Below, piece by piece: positions 12,132-22,433 of a stretch of 64,000 nt of DNA (positions are counted from its first letter, which is position 1; every line of letters starts with the position of its first letter). The stretch is from Pagrus major (taxonomy: Eukaryota; Chordata; Actinopteri; Spariformes; Sparidae). The position numbers and the translations under genes are program-made. The notes beneath the pieces were generated by a model that searched no databases, had not been told where the DNA came from, and was given only the letters and a program-made list of their open reading frames with translations. The stretch is taken from positions 12,027,446 to 12,091,445 of the forward strand of contig NC_133234.1 of NCBI RefSeq assembly GCF_040436345.1. Reading direction: 5' to 3'.

Positions 12132-12926
12132 ATGTCCCTACCTGCAGACTGGCTGCTGCGCCACTCAGTGGTTATGTGTTTGCTGCTGCACAGCCTGGTG
12201 CTGATGACCTTCTGCTTCCACCATGCTGCCACCAGTTGCTCCAAGAGCTGCTACTGCTCTGAGAGCGACAGCGGCGGAAAGATGGTGCGCTGTAGCAATC
12301 TGCAGCTCACAGAGATCCCCCACGATATTCCCAATGACACACGGCGCATCTACCTGGACTTTAACCTCTTCACATCAGTTCCAACGAATGCTTTTGCAGG
12401 TTTGCCCCATCTGGTTGAACTGGATCTATCACATAATGAATTAAGCCAGTTAGAACCAGGGGCATTCAGGGGCTTGGGCTCCTCATTACAATTTCTAGAC
12501 CTTTCTTCGAACAAGTTAGTAAACTTTAACTCTGAGGCCTTCGAAGGCCTGCAGGCTCGCGCCAACCTAACAAACAATCCATGGCATTGTGATTGCAACT
12601 TGCAGATGGCCTTGCCTCGTGTGGACCTGGAGCCTGCGTCGCTGAAAGGCATTGTGTGCCAGACTTCAGATCCTGAGGAAATAGGAGTTCAAGGACTTTC
12701 CTTCCTGTTGGCACCAGACATAGACCTATGTGTGGTGATGAAGAGGACTACAGATGTGGCCATGCTGGTCGTCATGTTCGGCTGGTTCACCATGGTCATC
12801 TCCTACCTGGTCTACTATGTCAGGGCTAATCAGGAGGACGCCCGCAGACACCTGGAGTATCTCAAGTCGTTGCCTAGCAGGCAGGGCAAGTCAGAGGAGT
12901 CTTCCACCATTAGTACTGTGGTATAG
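12132..12926 (+). CDS. lrrc3c: LRRC3-family leucine-rich-repeat membrane protein
   Basis: A single coding exon for 264 residues. The acceptor at 12047-12048 opens the exon, and this ATG is the first in frame. In order: hydrophobic signal peptide (about 1-33), Cys-rich LRR N-cap (SCSKSCYC, 35-42), about three LRRs (residues 60-140, with LDLSHNEL and LDLSSNKL), LRR C-cap (NPWHCDCNLQ from 149, partner cysteines 176 and 200), one membrane helix (about 208-230) and a short cytoplasmic tail containing QEDARRHLEYLKSLPSR. The tail ends STVV, a possible class I PDZ ligand. N145-L-T is a glycosylation sequon. The tail and membrane helix are near-identical to LRRC3B. I chose lrrc3c over lrrc3b because csf3 and med24 follow, as on human 17q21. 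Ligands and function are not established for this family member. Family assignment is firm; the paralogue letter is inferred. Confidence 0.85.
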   Translation: MSLPADWLLRHSVVMCLLLHSLVLMTFCFHHAATSCSKSCYCSESDSGGKMVRCSNLQLTEIPHDIPNDTRRIYLDFNLFTSVPTNAFAGLPHLVELDLSHNELSQLEPGAFRGLGSSLQFLDLSSNKLVNFNSEAFEGLQARANLTNNPWHCDCNLQMALPRVDLEPASLKGIVCQTSDPEEIGVQGLSFLLAPDIDLCVVMKRTTDVAMLVVMFGWFTMVISYLVYYVRANQEDARRHLEYLKSLPSRQGKSEESSTISTVV

Positions 12927-14897
12927 GGCTGATGGAGCTACACATGGGACCTGAAGTGGTAACCCACACCAAACAGGATGGAGCTACAACCTGCGACTAC
13001 AGTCGTCATCAGTCTCAGATGTTTTTTTTCCCAGCTGTTGTTACAGAGCCAAGGTGGGCAACAAGACATGTGCCTGCGCAAGAAAACCAGGCCGATGCAA
13101 CCTAGCCCTGATGAATAATTAATCTCTCGGCGACCCATTAGGAGTTTTTTGGGGCTGAGATGATGGTCTAGTCTGTGCGATAAGGGAGAAAAAGCAGCTG
13201 TATTTGTTTTGGCGAACTCCAAATATGGGCTACAAATGGGATTTATTCAGTGGTGCATGCACCTTGATGCATCTCGCTTACAGACAGACAATCCAGGAAG
13301 CGACGTCAGACAGTGATATGAACAATGGGAGAGGCAATAGTAGAATGAATAACTCCATGTACAACCGTTTTCCATTAACACCCTTACGGTATTCACTGGT
13401 ATATTCCAAGTAAAATGATGTTTTCCATTTAAATTGTTGTTTTCTGGGGGTTTCTCTTACTCGACTCAGTCCTCTGTCTCACAAAAAATGAAGAAATACA
13501 TACACTATTTAGAATATGAATCACTCTTTAGTAGATGCATATTCAGCTCACTATGCTGATGAATCAGATTGCGGCGTGATGAAGGGGCTCATCAGTTATT
13601 CTGGGATGTTTTTGATAGAAGCTACTCTACCAAAGCTCCATACTGATGAGAACCGCAAAGCTCCAAGCTGCCTCTGTATGTTAAGAGTATTTGACAGGAA
13701 ACCTCTGCTAGCTCACCCTCATAACCAGTGGGATCCCTAAATGATCTATAGACCACAGCAGTACTCCCGTTGAAGGTTAATGTCTATCAAATGCAGGGAT
13801 GTAGGATGTTGTAGGACATGGAAGAACTTCTCACCCAGTACCTGATAGAAGAAAACTTTACAAAGACATGGCATTTAATCTTTATCTGGTATCAGAAACA
13901 CACTGCGGCTGTGGAATTACTCATCAGCATAATATGCTAACATAACAATCTTTAGTCACAAGCCAATAACCCTCTGCACAATATCATCTAATTGTCAGAG
14001 AAGATTATTCCAGAAGTAGGAAATTGGAGGCTACTGCAGTTTGGCTGCTATAAAATGGAAAGAGAGAGTGAAGTGAGACTTATAATCGGAACGGGGACAA
14101 GTTTTTCATATTCTGGTTGGAAAAGCCCTTCAGCAAACACTTATTACCCTCACATCTTCACCCAGAGTATTTCAGGGAACACAGAGGAGTCCTTCATGAT
14201 CTTATGTGGTTATCAAGATGGAGCCTCTACCTCTGTGCTGTTTTTTATTCTTTGTCACGCCTTTTAATAAGCACCCAGGGTGCCTGTGGGAGCCATGTTG
14301 TCTGATGAGGTCACTCTCATGGGTTTTCCAAATAACATTTATGGGGCCATGACCTGCTTATTCATTTGAAGGAGTTGCTGGGGCTGTGAATCTCCAATTT
14401 CACCAGATTGTGGCAAAGAGGGGGATGCATTTGTGCCTCTTCTAATCAGATTGTCAATACAAACTGAGACCACGCAAAGGTAAATGTATTTGAGTGGAGG
14501 CGTAATTGAATCCTCATTCAAGATATGCTTGTGTCTTTTCCACAAAGCAAGGTAAGAAGGACCCTGTGCTGTCTTGAATAATCCAGTTTGATATTGAAGA
14601 TGTGGGAAGTGGTTTGTCAACAAGGATTTCCCTGTGTCAGACACACAAATGCCTCTAGAGCAGAGCAAGACCAATCAATGATTTATGGTGACCATAAAAA
14701 CACTTGAGAAGAGGGTCTGGGAATGCACCCATCATCTTGTGTGACCCAGTTCTTGAGGAGAAATTTAGGGAGAATGCCACAGGGGATCAGCTGCCCCCTC
14801 TGCTGCCTGGTTCACCCTTGCTTGGGTAAAGCACTTTCCAAATGCCCTTGGGCTGCTCGCTGAGGGTCCAGAGTGCTCACAGTGGCAGCCAAAGTCA

Positions 14898-14927
14898 GCT
14901 CCACCTCGTCCTTAGACGAGGTGGAGC
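14898..14927. other. Perfect 13-bp inverted repeat (hairpin)
   Basis: The left arm 'gctccacctcgtc' and the right arm 'gacgaggtggagc' are exact reverse complements around the 4-base loop 'ctta'. No T-run follows and no gene adjoins it. The arms are GC-rich in AT-rich DNA. The role is unknown. Confidence 0.9.
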
Positions 14928-16084
14928 AGTGTTTAAAGGAATGGTTTGTTTGCTTAAAGGAAGTTCTTTCTATTGATTATGTACTATAAAACAAAATGTA
15001 GCAACTCTTATGGAAGAGGCTGTCAGCAGAATGATAATGTAAGAGATGGTGAGCATACTACCGTAACAATATGTCTACGGAAATACATACAGAAATGCAT
15101 GCATGCATGAACAGCTCACTCTTCTCTGCTTACAGTATGTGTGTTGAATTACTTGGGTTAATTTACCTTTCAGTCAACTGCCATTTCAACTGTTTATGAA
15201 ACTCCCACTGCTCTTGGTTGTGTCTTCTGTCTCCGAATGTGGTAGGCTAACAGAAAATGATGTTCATACAGTGCTCCAAATTTACGAATGGCCCAGTTTG
15301 GTGCTTGGAGTGACTTTTTACCAACCCCCTCCCCAAAAATAAATGTCTTTGTATTCTTATGTCAAAATCTAATCATGTTTTTTTCCTGTAAAACAAAAAA
15401 TTAAGTGTGCTTACATAGCATTTAAGCAAGCAATTTCAAGCATTGACAGCTAACATGACATCGATCAATCTTCAACTTTGAGCGGCACAGAGCAAAAGTT
15501 AGCTAGTTAGAAACAGCATGGTACATCGGTGTGTCTTTGGATGTTAAAACCGTTATGTCCTCAAAATATGGTGGTTACAATCCTGCTGGCTAGAGTTTCT
15601 TTACTTAGAGGCAAGTGGGATCCGCGACAGCTCCAGATTATGCGCTAGGCATTTTACATTGGACTGCTTCAACAGCTACGTGAATGCTACGATGGGCATC
15701 GCCTCACTTCCCCTCAGGGCTACTGCTATCCCGTCAGTGTAGCTATACTGTCTCTGCACACCCAGTCTTCAACTTACAAATCAAATTTCTCCTGTTTTGT
15801 CCTTTTCTCTGGACTTCAATTAATTAGGCCTAGCTGTAGATGTGCTGGTAGGTGTATTTTGCCACCATTCAATAAAGGTATGCTAGCTGTTCCAGTCTTT
15901 ATGCTATGCAAATCCAAATGGCCAATTTGAATGTGATATAGGAAAACAAACAAATCGATTTGTTTTTTCTTTTTCTTTTTTTGGCATGAAATGGCAGTTC
16001 TCGCTTGATGTAGCAACACACAACATTATTCAACACATGAACAGAGAAGGGTGAGCTGTCTGTTGTAGCTAGCTAATAATAGCT

Positions 16085-16165
16085 GATAGCTGTAGCTTCT
16101 TCTTTAGCAGACAGACACAAGAGTGGTATCGATCTCCCCAAAATGTCGAAGAATATCTTTTAAGA
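16085..16165 (-). repeat. Teleost interspersed repeat, family A (short fragment)
   Basis: It carries 'gacacaagagtggtatcgat' and 'ccccaaaatgtcgaagaa', matching the end of the family A copies at 1.5 and 21.1 kb. Confidence 0.45.
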
Positions 16166-17734
16166 AAACAAAAAGAAAAGCGTAAGGAAAACACGACTTT
16201 CACTAAACCACATATTGATTTATTTCCCTAATTATCCTCCAAGTACAAATTTAGAGGTGGTTGTTTGTGACAGACATTTTCTCTTTGTGTTACTTTTTTG
16301 TTGTCCATGCTCCACAGTTTCAATGAATAGGCTGAGTCTGTTTTACAGAAAACAATGATACTGATCTTGACAGAGTTAATCTTAAGGAAGCCCAGGTACA
16401 GCCTCCCATGACGAGCAGGAGGTTCAACAGTACTGAAAAATAGATGGTAAGCCTCTCTCTCTGACATTTCCTGACACACACACACACACGCAGCTCCCTC
16501 CTTTCCTCTGTCCTTTGATAACAGACTCTCACGGTGGCTTTGAAACCAGCCACTGTTAAGAAAGGCTCACCACCAGAGGAGATAAACACAAAACTAGTAA
16601 CAGACATGTGTTGCTCTGTATTTCTTACAGCTTATGTATCTGAGTGCGCGCATTCCTTTGTTCACCTGTATGTACGACAAGTGTGTGTGCATGGCGGGAG
16701 TGAGGGTACTGGTAATGTAACACCTCTGTTCCCCGGCACACATAAATGTCGCTGAGGTTAATTTAAATTTCAGGCCAGCTCAGTTTGCCCCGCCTGCTAC
16801 CTTAGACACGTTACACTGGTGTGAGCATTACAACTGCTGGGTAATGGGACACAAAGTGGAGGATAAGGTGACGCATCCAATCCCACAGAGCGCGGCCCGG
16901 TTTGGGATTGGGTTGCAGGTGAAATTGTTTCCAGGCCCTGAGATCACATGGGGTCTCCCAGCGAGAGTCCATGTGGGCACCTGATTTCCTCTTTTGGCCA
17001 AAAACGGGTATGCTACACCTAAGATGCTGCGTCTGAGGGGAGTGACATGGATGTCCTTTGGGTGAATGTCAATCTTGTGTGATGGTTGGTCTCAGGAGAA
17101 CACACTGTCTTAAAGTCCTGCCTTCATTTTGTGTGACACAGCACCCCCTGTTGTGGAGAGTGTGTACGTGTTGGGAAAATAAATGTCTTTATCTTAAATG
17201 TGTTCACATCGAGATAAACATTTATTATTCAAATATGCTTTTGTAATAAATGTACATCAGCGATATCACACAGTGTGCGCAGGTGAAACCAAAAACACAG
17301 ATCGTAACAGCAAACTGTTGCAGTCACAGAACACAACCTGAATACTACCGTAATGCAGGTTTCCTGTAAGTTAGTTTGTGAAAATTGGATTAAACACAAA
17401 CTTTAAGAATACATGTCATTTAATCATATTAATAACTAAAGTATTAGAGGTGATAAACTAGAATTGACACCAGGCTCATCTATAAAACAGGGCCTCAAGA
17501 TAAGGTAAATGCACCATGCAACATAAGCAAATATGAGTAACCAACAAGGTAAATTACAATCATGCTTATTTTGGCCAACCAGCAACCCGAGACCTTCACT
17601 GATGGCAGTTACCTGCTTTGCCAGGTTGGTAATCCATCCCTGTTTGACATTCTAATCCATGTACCAGCATTTTCAGTGAGCGTAAGCCGATGTATCGTAC
17701 CATAACATGATGTCAAAATGTTATGTTAAAGAAC

Positions 17735-17997
17735 AAGTGTGTAGGTGAAAAAGCCGTCTTCAAAGGCAGTGTGTGGTTTGTCTTTTCTGTGCTCCTCTAG
17801 AGACATGGCAGAGTCTATGGAAGATGACCCACCCCCTCTGTAGATTTAAAGGCTCATTCTAAGATAACAAAAATACAACAATTCTTATTTTCAGGTGATT
17901 ATACACAAACAAAAACATAATTATGAATATTTTATCCAATTTCTGCTAATAGACGCCGACTAAAGTCCCCAAAGTCCTACACACTGCATCTTTAAAA
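17735..17997. mobile_element. MITE-like repeat ending 'cctacacactgcatcttt'
   Basis: The right end 'cctacacactgcatcttta' is an imperfect inverted match to the left end 'agaacaagtgtgtagg'. The interior contains 'gaagatgacccaccccctc' and has no coding potential. I interpret it as a non-autonomous DNA transposon; no target duplication was resolved. Confidence 0.4.
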
Positions 17998-18888
17998 TGT
18001 CATACACCAACATACAAGAGGTGACTTGGTGACTGCTACTACACATTAAATGGATATTTCAATTTTACTATAGACATATAATGACTGTTATGTGGATTTA
18101 CTAGTTAAAGCACAGGGGATGAAATGTGATGTGAATTTTATACAATGTATTATGTATAACTATTGGACTGGATAGATATGTATGTACATAATTATGCTGT
18201 AGACAATCAATCTAAATCTAGATTCAGAGATGTAGCCTATTATCTATAGTGACATAAACATAATGTAGGTCAAGGTTCTCAGTCTGGATAATGTACCGTC
18301 AGGGATCATCTCTTCATCTCTTGCGAAATCCATAAAACCAAAACGGGAACAAGAATTCATGAATAATTTTTCTCGTAACATTTTTCAGTTTGTATAAATT
18401 CCGATCAGAAGATTACACAGGAGAGGTATGCTGATATGTTGAAATTCAGCTGATGAAGGTGTCTTGTATCCGAGTAAGAATTGTTATGAACTTAACCAAT
18501 CATGTTTCCTGTAAAATCATCTGCTGAGCAATGTCCTCTCCCATCCAAACCTCCTTCCTCTGAGGAAAAAACATCCTCCTGACCGGGTCTGTATTCCAAG
18601 TAAAACACATTTTGCAATTCTTTTCTTCTGTCATTTCCCGGATAAAAGAACAGCTCAGCTTGACTCTCACTCCATGTGAAATCACATGAAACAGTCTGTT
18701 CTGCAAACTCAGGTTTCGAAATAACCTGAACCTGGATGTCCTGTTTGATTAGTGGTATCAGTCATTCATGTAACCATAGCAACTTGTCTTTGGATCTGAC
18801 CCATGGTTCAGAGTATGTTATTTGAAAAGTTTCCTGATTTGCATCTTAAATGTACCACAAGGTACTTTGAACTGGTTGTGAAACAGTC

Positions 18889-19104
18889 TCATTTAACACT
18901 GATGCTTCTATAAGATCTATATAAACACATGAGGCCATAAGCGAGAAGGTTGGCCATTTCTATATAGGTATTGTTGATGCCTAAAAAGCTAGCTATTTTA
19001 AAGAGTGCTGAGTATGAATTGAGTAATCTCACAGCCTGAGGAGAGAAGCTGCTCTGTAGTCTGTCGGTACAGCAGTGGATACTTCTGTAACCGCAGCAGA
19101 ACAA
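18889..19104 (-). pseudogene. Possible non-LTR retrotransposon ORF remnant
   Basis: The minus-strand frame contains a stretch around TDRLQSSFSPQAVRLLNS that resembles the C-terminal tail seen in some vertebrate non-LTR retrotransposon polyproteins. Only about 70 codons are open and no reverse transcriptase motif was found nearby. This is a weak resemblance; the frame could equally be chance. Confidence 0.25.
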
Positions 19105-19660
19105 ACTGGCTTATAACGTAGCATTTTATGTTGGTCTTGCTACCGAGCTGTATCTTGTTGCTGGCTTATTATTATGAAGACATAATATTACTTGGAAATA
19201 ACAATAACTTCACTCGCTTCCAAAACAAATGCACATGCTAAGTAGATCGAGATCTTTTAAACAGGAGGCAGCTGTGCTCATACCACTTGTCTCCACAGAG
19301 GATGCCAGAATCAAAACCAATGACAGTTCTTTATTGCTGCTTCATTGAGGGAAAAAATCTCTAGAATTCAGTGTTTGAAATGTGGGAACACATATGGTAT
19401 TTCAGCACAGCTTTTGTTCACAGGATTGTAGTTGTGTATGAACACTAGTGTTAACATTGAGCTGAATTAATATCAGTTCCTTCGGGCCAAATGCTTTTAC
19501 TACAAACATTTCAGAAGGTATTAGCTTATCTACTAAGATCATTGCAGATTAACAATATTTATGTTTAAAAAAAAGAAAACATTTGAGATTGACACCTTTC
19601 GTGAAAATAAGAAGTAGTCTCTGGACCCAGGGTTGGCCGTAAAGTCTATTTTCTTACAGG

Positions 19661-20012
19661 TGCAGTATGTAAGTATTGGCCACCATTCATACTCCCAACC
19701 AAAAGGGGGCAGCATATCACCAGAGTAACCGCCAACTGTAGCTGCTGTTGGCTAGTTAGCTCAGTTAGCCGTGCAGCTAGCGATCCAGGCTGAGAGAGCA
19801 GGGCACTGAGGAAGTGTTGGTGTTTACACCGCTAGCACAGGAACTTACTCGTGCCGGGGCTAACTGGTTAGCACGCTAAACATTGCAACACAATTCATAG
19901 AGGTCATAACATCGGAACTGTTATTCTTTCACATTTTATTGATAATTTTAGTGAAATCTTGAATGTTTTCAACCACAATTCTTGCATATTGCATCTTTAA
20001 CATGCACCTTTA
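19661..20012 (+). repeat. Teleost interspersed repeat, family B
   Basis: It runs from 'aggtgcagtatgtaag' through 'gttagccgtgcagctagc' and 'atccaggctg' to 'atattgcatctttaac' and 'atgcacctt'. The ends are related as inverted repeats and the middle matches the 2.78 kb copy. It is non-coding. Confidence 0.6.
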
Positions 20013-20849
20013 AGGTGTCATTTTGGGGCTCTCTAAACTCAAGTCATTTAACACCTGGGTAATGTAACATGACAAAGAATCTGTATGTCACAAAAATGAG
20101 AGATTAAGATCATCTTAAAATCCCTTTAGAACACTTCAACCTCTCCAAATTGACATTAAGGTCCATCTTTACAATGCCTGTTGAAAAGCAGAGCCTTGTT
20201 CTTCCCTGCAGAACCTTATGCTAAACTCCAACATACTAAATCTAACGGACTCCATGCACCAGATATCTTTCCACTTCTTGTTATGAGGGTGATGCAACAA
20301 TCAGATACAATCAGAAAGGGGACACTGTGCAATGGATTAAATCAAGCATCAGAGTGGATGTGCTCAATGGTTAAAAAGGCAGGAAATGCTTGTACAGTCT
20401 TTCTCTGCACAGCCGGAGGCGAGCTAGCACATTGTTCCACCGCTACAACCAAATAGTGTTTCCAACTGGGTCATTGTCGGGGCCACAGAGCGAAGCCTCA
20501 GCAGTGAATAATGCCCTCCTTTCATGTGCAGGATTGATTGGAGGTCAGACCAGTGTGGATTTCAGGGATCAGATTTGACGGCTTCACTTCACAGCCTGTC
20601 AAGCATGCCAGATGTAACGTAGCTACAATGACTGATCAAGGGGCCCTCGTGTCAGAGCATGAAGCAAACTGATCTGCCACAATGGAGGCTCCGGATTAAC
20701 CTATGAGGTGATTACATACAGTAACTCTCAACAGAATGGTAAACAGTATGTCTGGAATGAAATGAGGTTTTATGAATAACTAGGAGTAGAAACGAAATAG
20801 GTTTCTTTCTTGCAAACAGGTGGATGTGAAAATCAATAACGTAGCTGGA

Positions 20850-21183
20850 GCTTAGCTAAACATAAAGATGGGAAACAGCTAGCATGGGTCTGTCTGAATG
20901 TAAAAGATGTAAAAAAGCCTCAAAACTACATCGTCAGTTTTGGTACAGATTAAACAAACAATTATAACATGGCAATTAGTGATCTTTGAGGTGTTGGTAT
21001 GTGCTGATTTTTAACCTTTGGACAGAATCAGGCTAGCTTTTTCCCCCTGCTTCCAGGATTTATGCTAAGCTAAGCTAACCTTCAAATTTAGCGTACAGAC
21101 ATGAAAGTGGTATCAATTTTCTCATCTAACTCTCGATAAGAAAGCAAATAAGAGTATCTCTCATTATGTTGAATTATTCTGTT
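20850..21183 (-). repeat. Teleost interspersed repeat, family A
   Basis: It contains 'aggcttgctttttcccc'-like sequence, then 'atgctaagctaagctaacc', 'gtacagacatgaaagtggta' and the terminal 'ttatgttgaattattctgtt'. It is the reverse of the 2.45 kb copy and diverged from it. Confidence 0.65.
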
Positions 21184-21900
21184 TAGGCAAGAACCAACTG
21201 AAAGCACATTTTTATGGAATAAATCAGTGTTACATCAGCGTTTTTGTTACACATTTTTCCAGTAATCAAACGTTCACCTCGGTGACTGTTGCTTTTGACT
21301 GCACTTTGAGATATTTCTGAGTGAAATGTATAGCGTAACAGGCTCCCACCAGATGGCACTCTTGTATCTGTCAAACCTTATTCTCTCTTTCCACTGCAGG
21401 TTATACTGTGCCTGTATGTACATAAATTCTGGTGAACTCTCTATCCCTGAATCACCTGTGTGTATTGAGGAAGCTTCAGTCTGTAGGTAGTCATTTGCGC
21501 TCCCATCTCATCTTTTACCACAAATATGAGTGTCTTACAGTATGTGTTCCTGTAAGATGACACATTTTCCAATCTATTAATGGCAAGGCAAAAGCCACAA
21601 GGCGTCCAGCTTACGACTACAGACGTCATGAGAAAATAAAACAAAAGGTTTCTCACAAAAGTCCTACATTTCAGAAGGAATTTAAACACTTCCAGTTTCA
21701 ATTTCCTTCCAACTGGTGTCAGGTGATGCCTGTTTCCTTTCTGTCTCTTAATGTATGACCACAGGATAGTTTTGTGCAACTGGCTAGACTCATACCTGAA
21801 CTACAAGCGGTGTTACATCAGTATAAAAAATCTGTGATGAATTCCAGTTCCCAAAATAAAACTCTTGGATTGTGTTACTATTGAGGCTGATACTGTCACC

Positions 21901-21907
21901 CCTTTCT

Positions 21908-21954
<47 letters not shown>
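21901..21954. repeat. (CTTT)n microsatellite
   Basis: About 12 TTTC units. The reverse strand reads as (KKER)n, so the overlapping open frame is an artefact. Confidence 0.95.
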
Positions 21955-22324
21955 GTCATTTTTATCCTTGTGGTACATCACTCTTTTAAACATTCTCACT
22001 CTATTATTTGCTAGAAACTTTAATAGCTAGTGGTGGATTTTGTTTGAGAAATTGTATTAAAAATGTGTTACTGGGAGACACACATTGTTAAATGACTAAT
22101 TAACAGAACATCTAACGTTGAGCCAAATTAAATTATTAAATTAGATTACATCAATAATGTAATGTCATATTTAATAATACATTAAATTAAATCAATAGAT
22201 CATTATCAATTCCACAATATGGATCCCATTAACTTGGGCCCCTCTTAAAACATGTCAGGGCTGCAACCTTGTACATTTCGTAGAAATCTCCTGTCACTCA
22301 TTGTGAGAAAGATGATCAAATCAT

Positions 22325-22378
22325 GGGAAATCCCTCACATGGACTTGGTATATATACCACTATAAGTGTGCTATAAAT
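22325..22378 (+). promoter_or_regulatory. csf3: csf3 proximal promoter: NF-kB-like site and TATA boxes
   Basis: GGGAAATCCC at 22325-22334 fits the NF-kB consensus GGGRNWYYCC exactly. It is followed by TATATATA at 22349-22356 and TATAAAT at 22372-22378. The coding start is at 22434, so a start site about 25-30 bases after the second TATA box would leave a short leader of roughly 30 bases. NF-kB and TATA elements close to the start are established features of mammalian CSF3 promoters. Binding here is inferred. Confidence 0.55.
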
Positions 22379-22433
22379 CATAGATAGTTTTCACTTGGGG
22401 GTCAATACTTAAAGACATTCCTGAGCAGAGGCA

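Larger units (their letters stand above)
12927..22320. other. Intergenic region between lrrc3c and csf3
   Basis: No convincing exon is visible. The first part presumably carries the lrrc3c 3' UTR; a candidate AATAAA lies at 15338-15343, but the 3' end is not certain. The stretch also holds a perfect hairpin at 14898-14927 and repeat copies near 16.1, 17.7, 19.7 and 20.9 kb. In the human block PSMD3 and GSDMA lie in this interval; neither is present here. Confidence 0.6.

Noticed and set aside
21790-21999. Lys/Glu/Arg-rich minus-strand frame
   Set aside because: It is a translated CTTT microsatellite.
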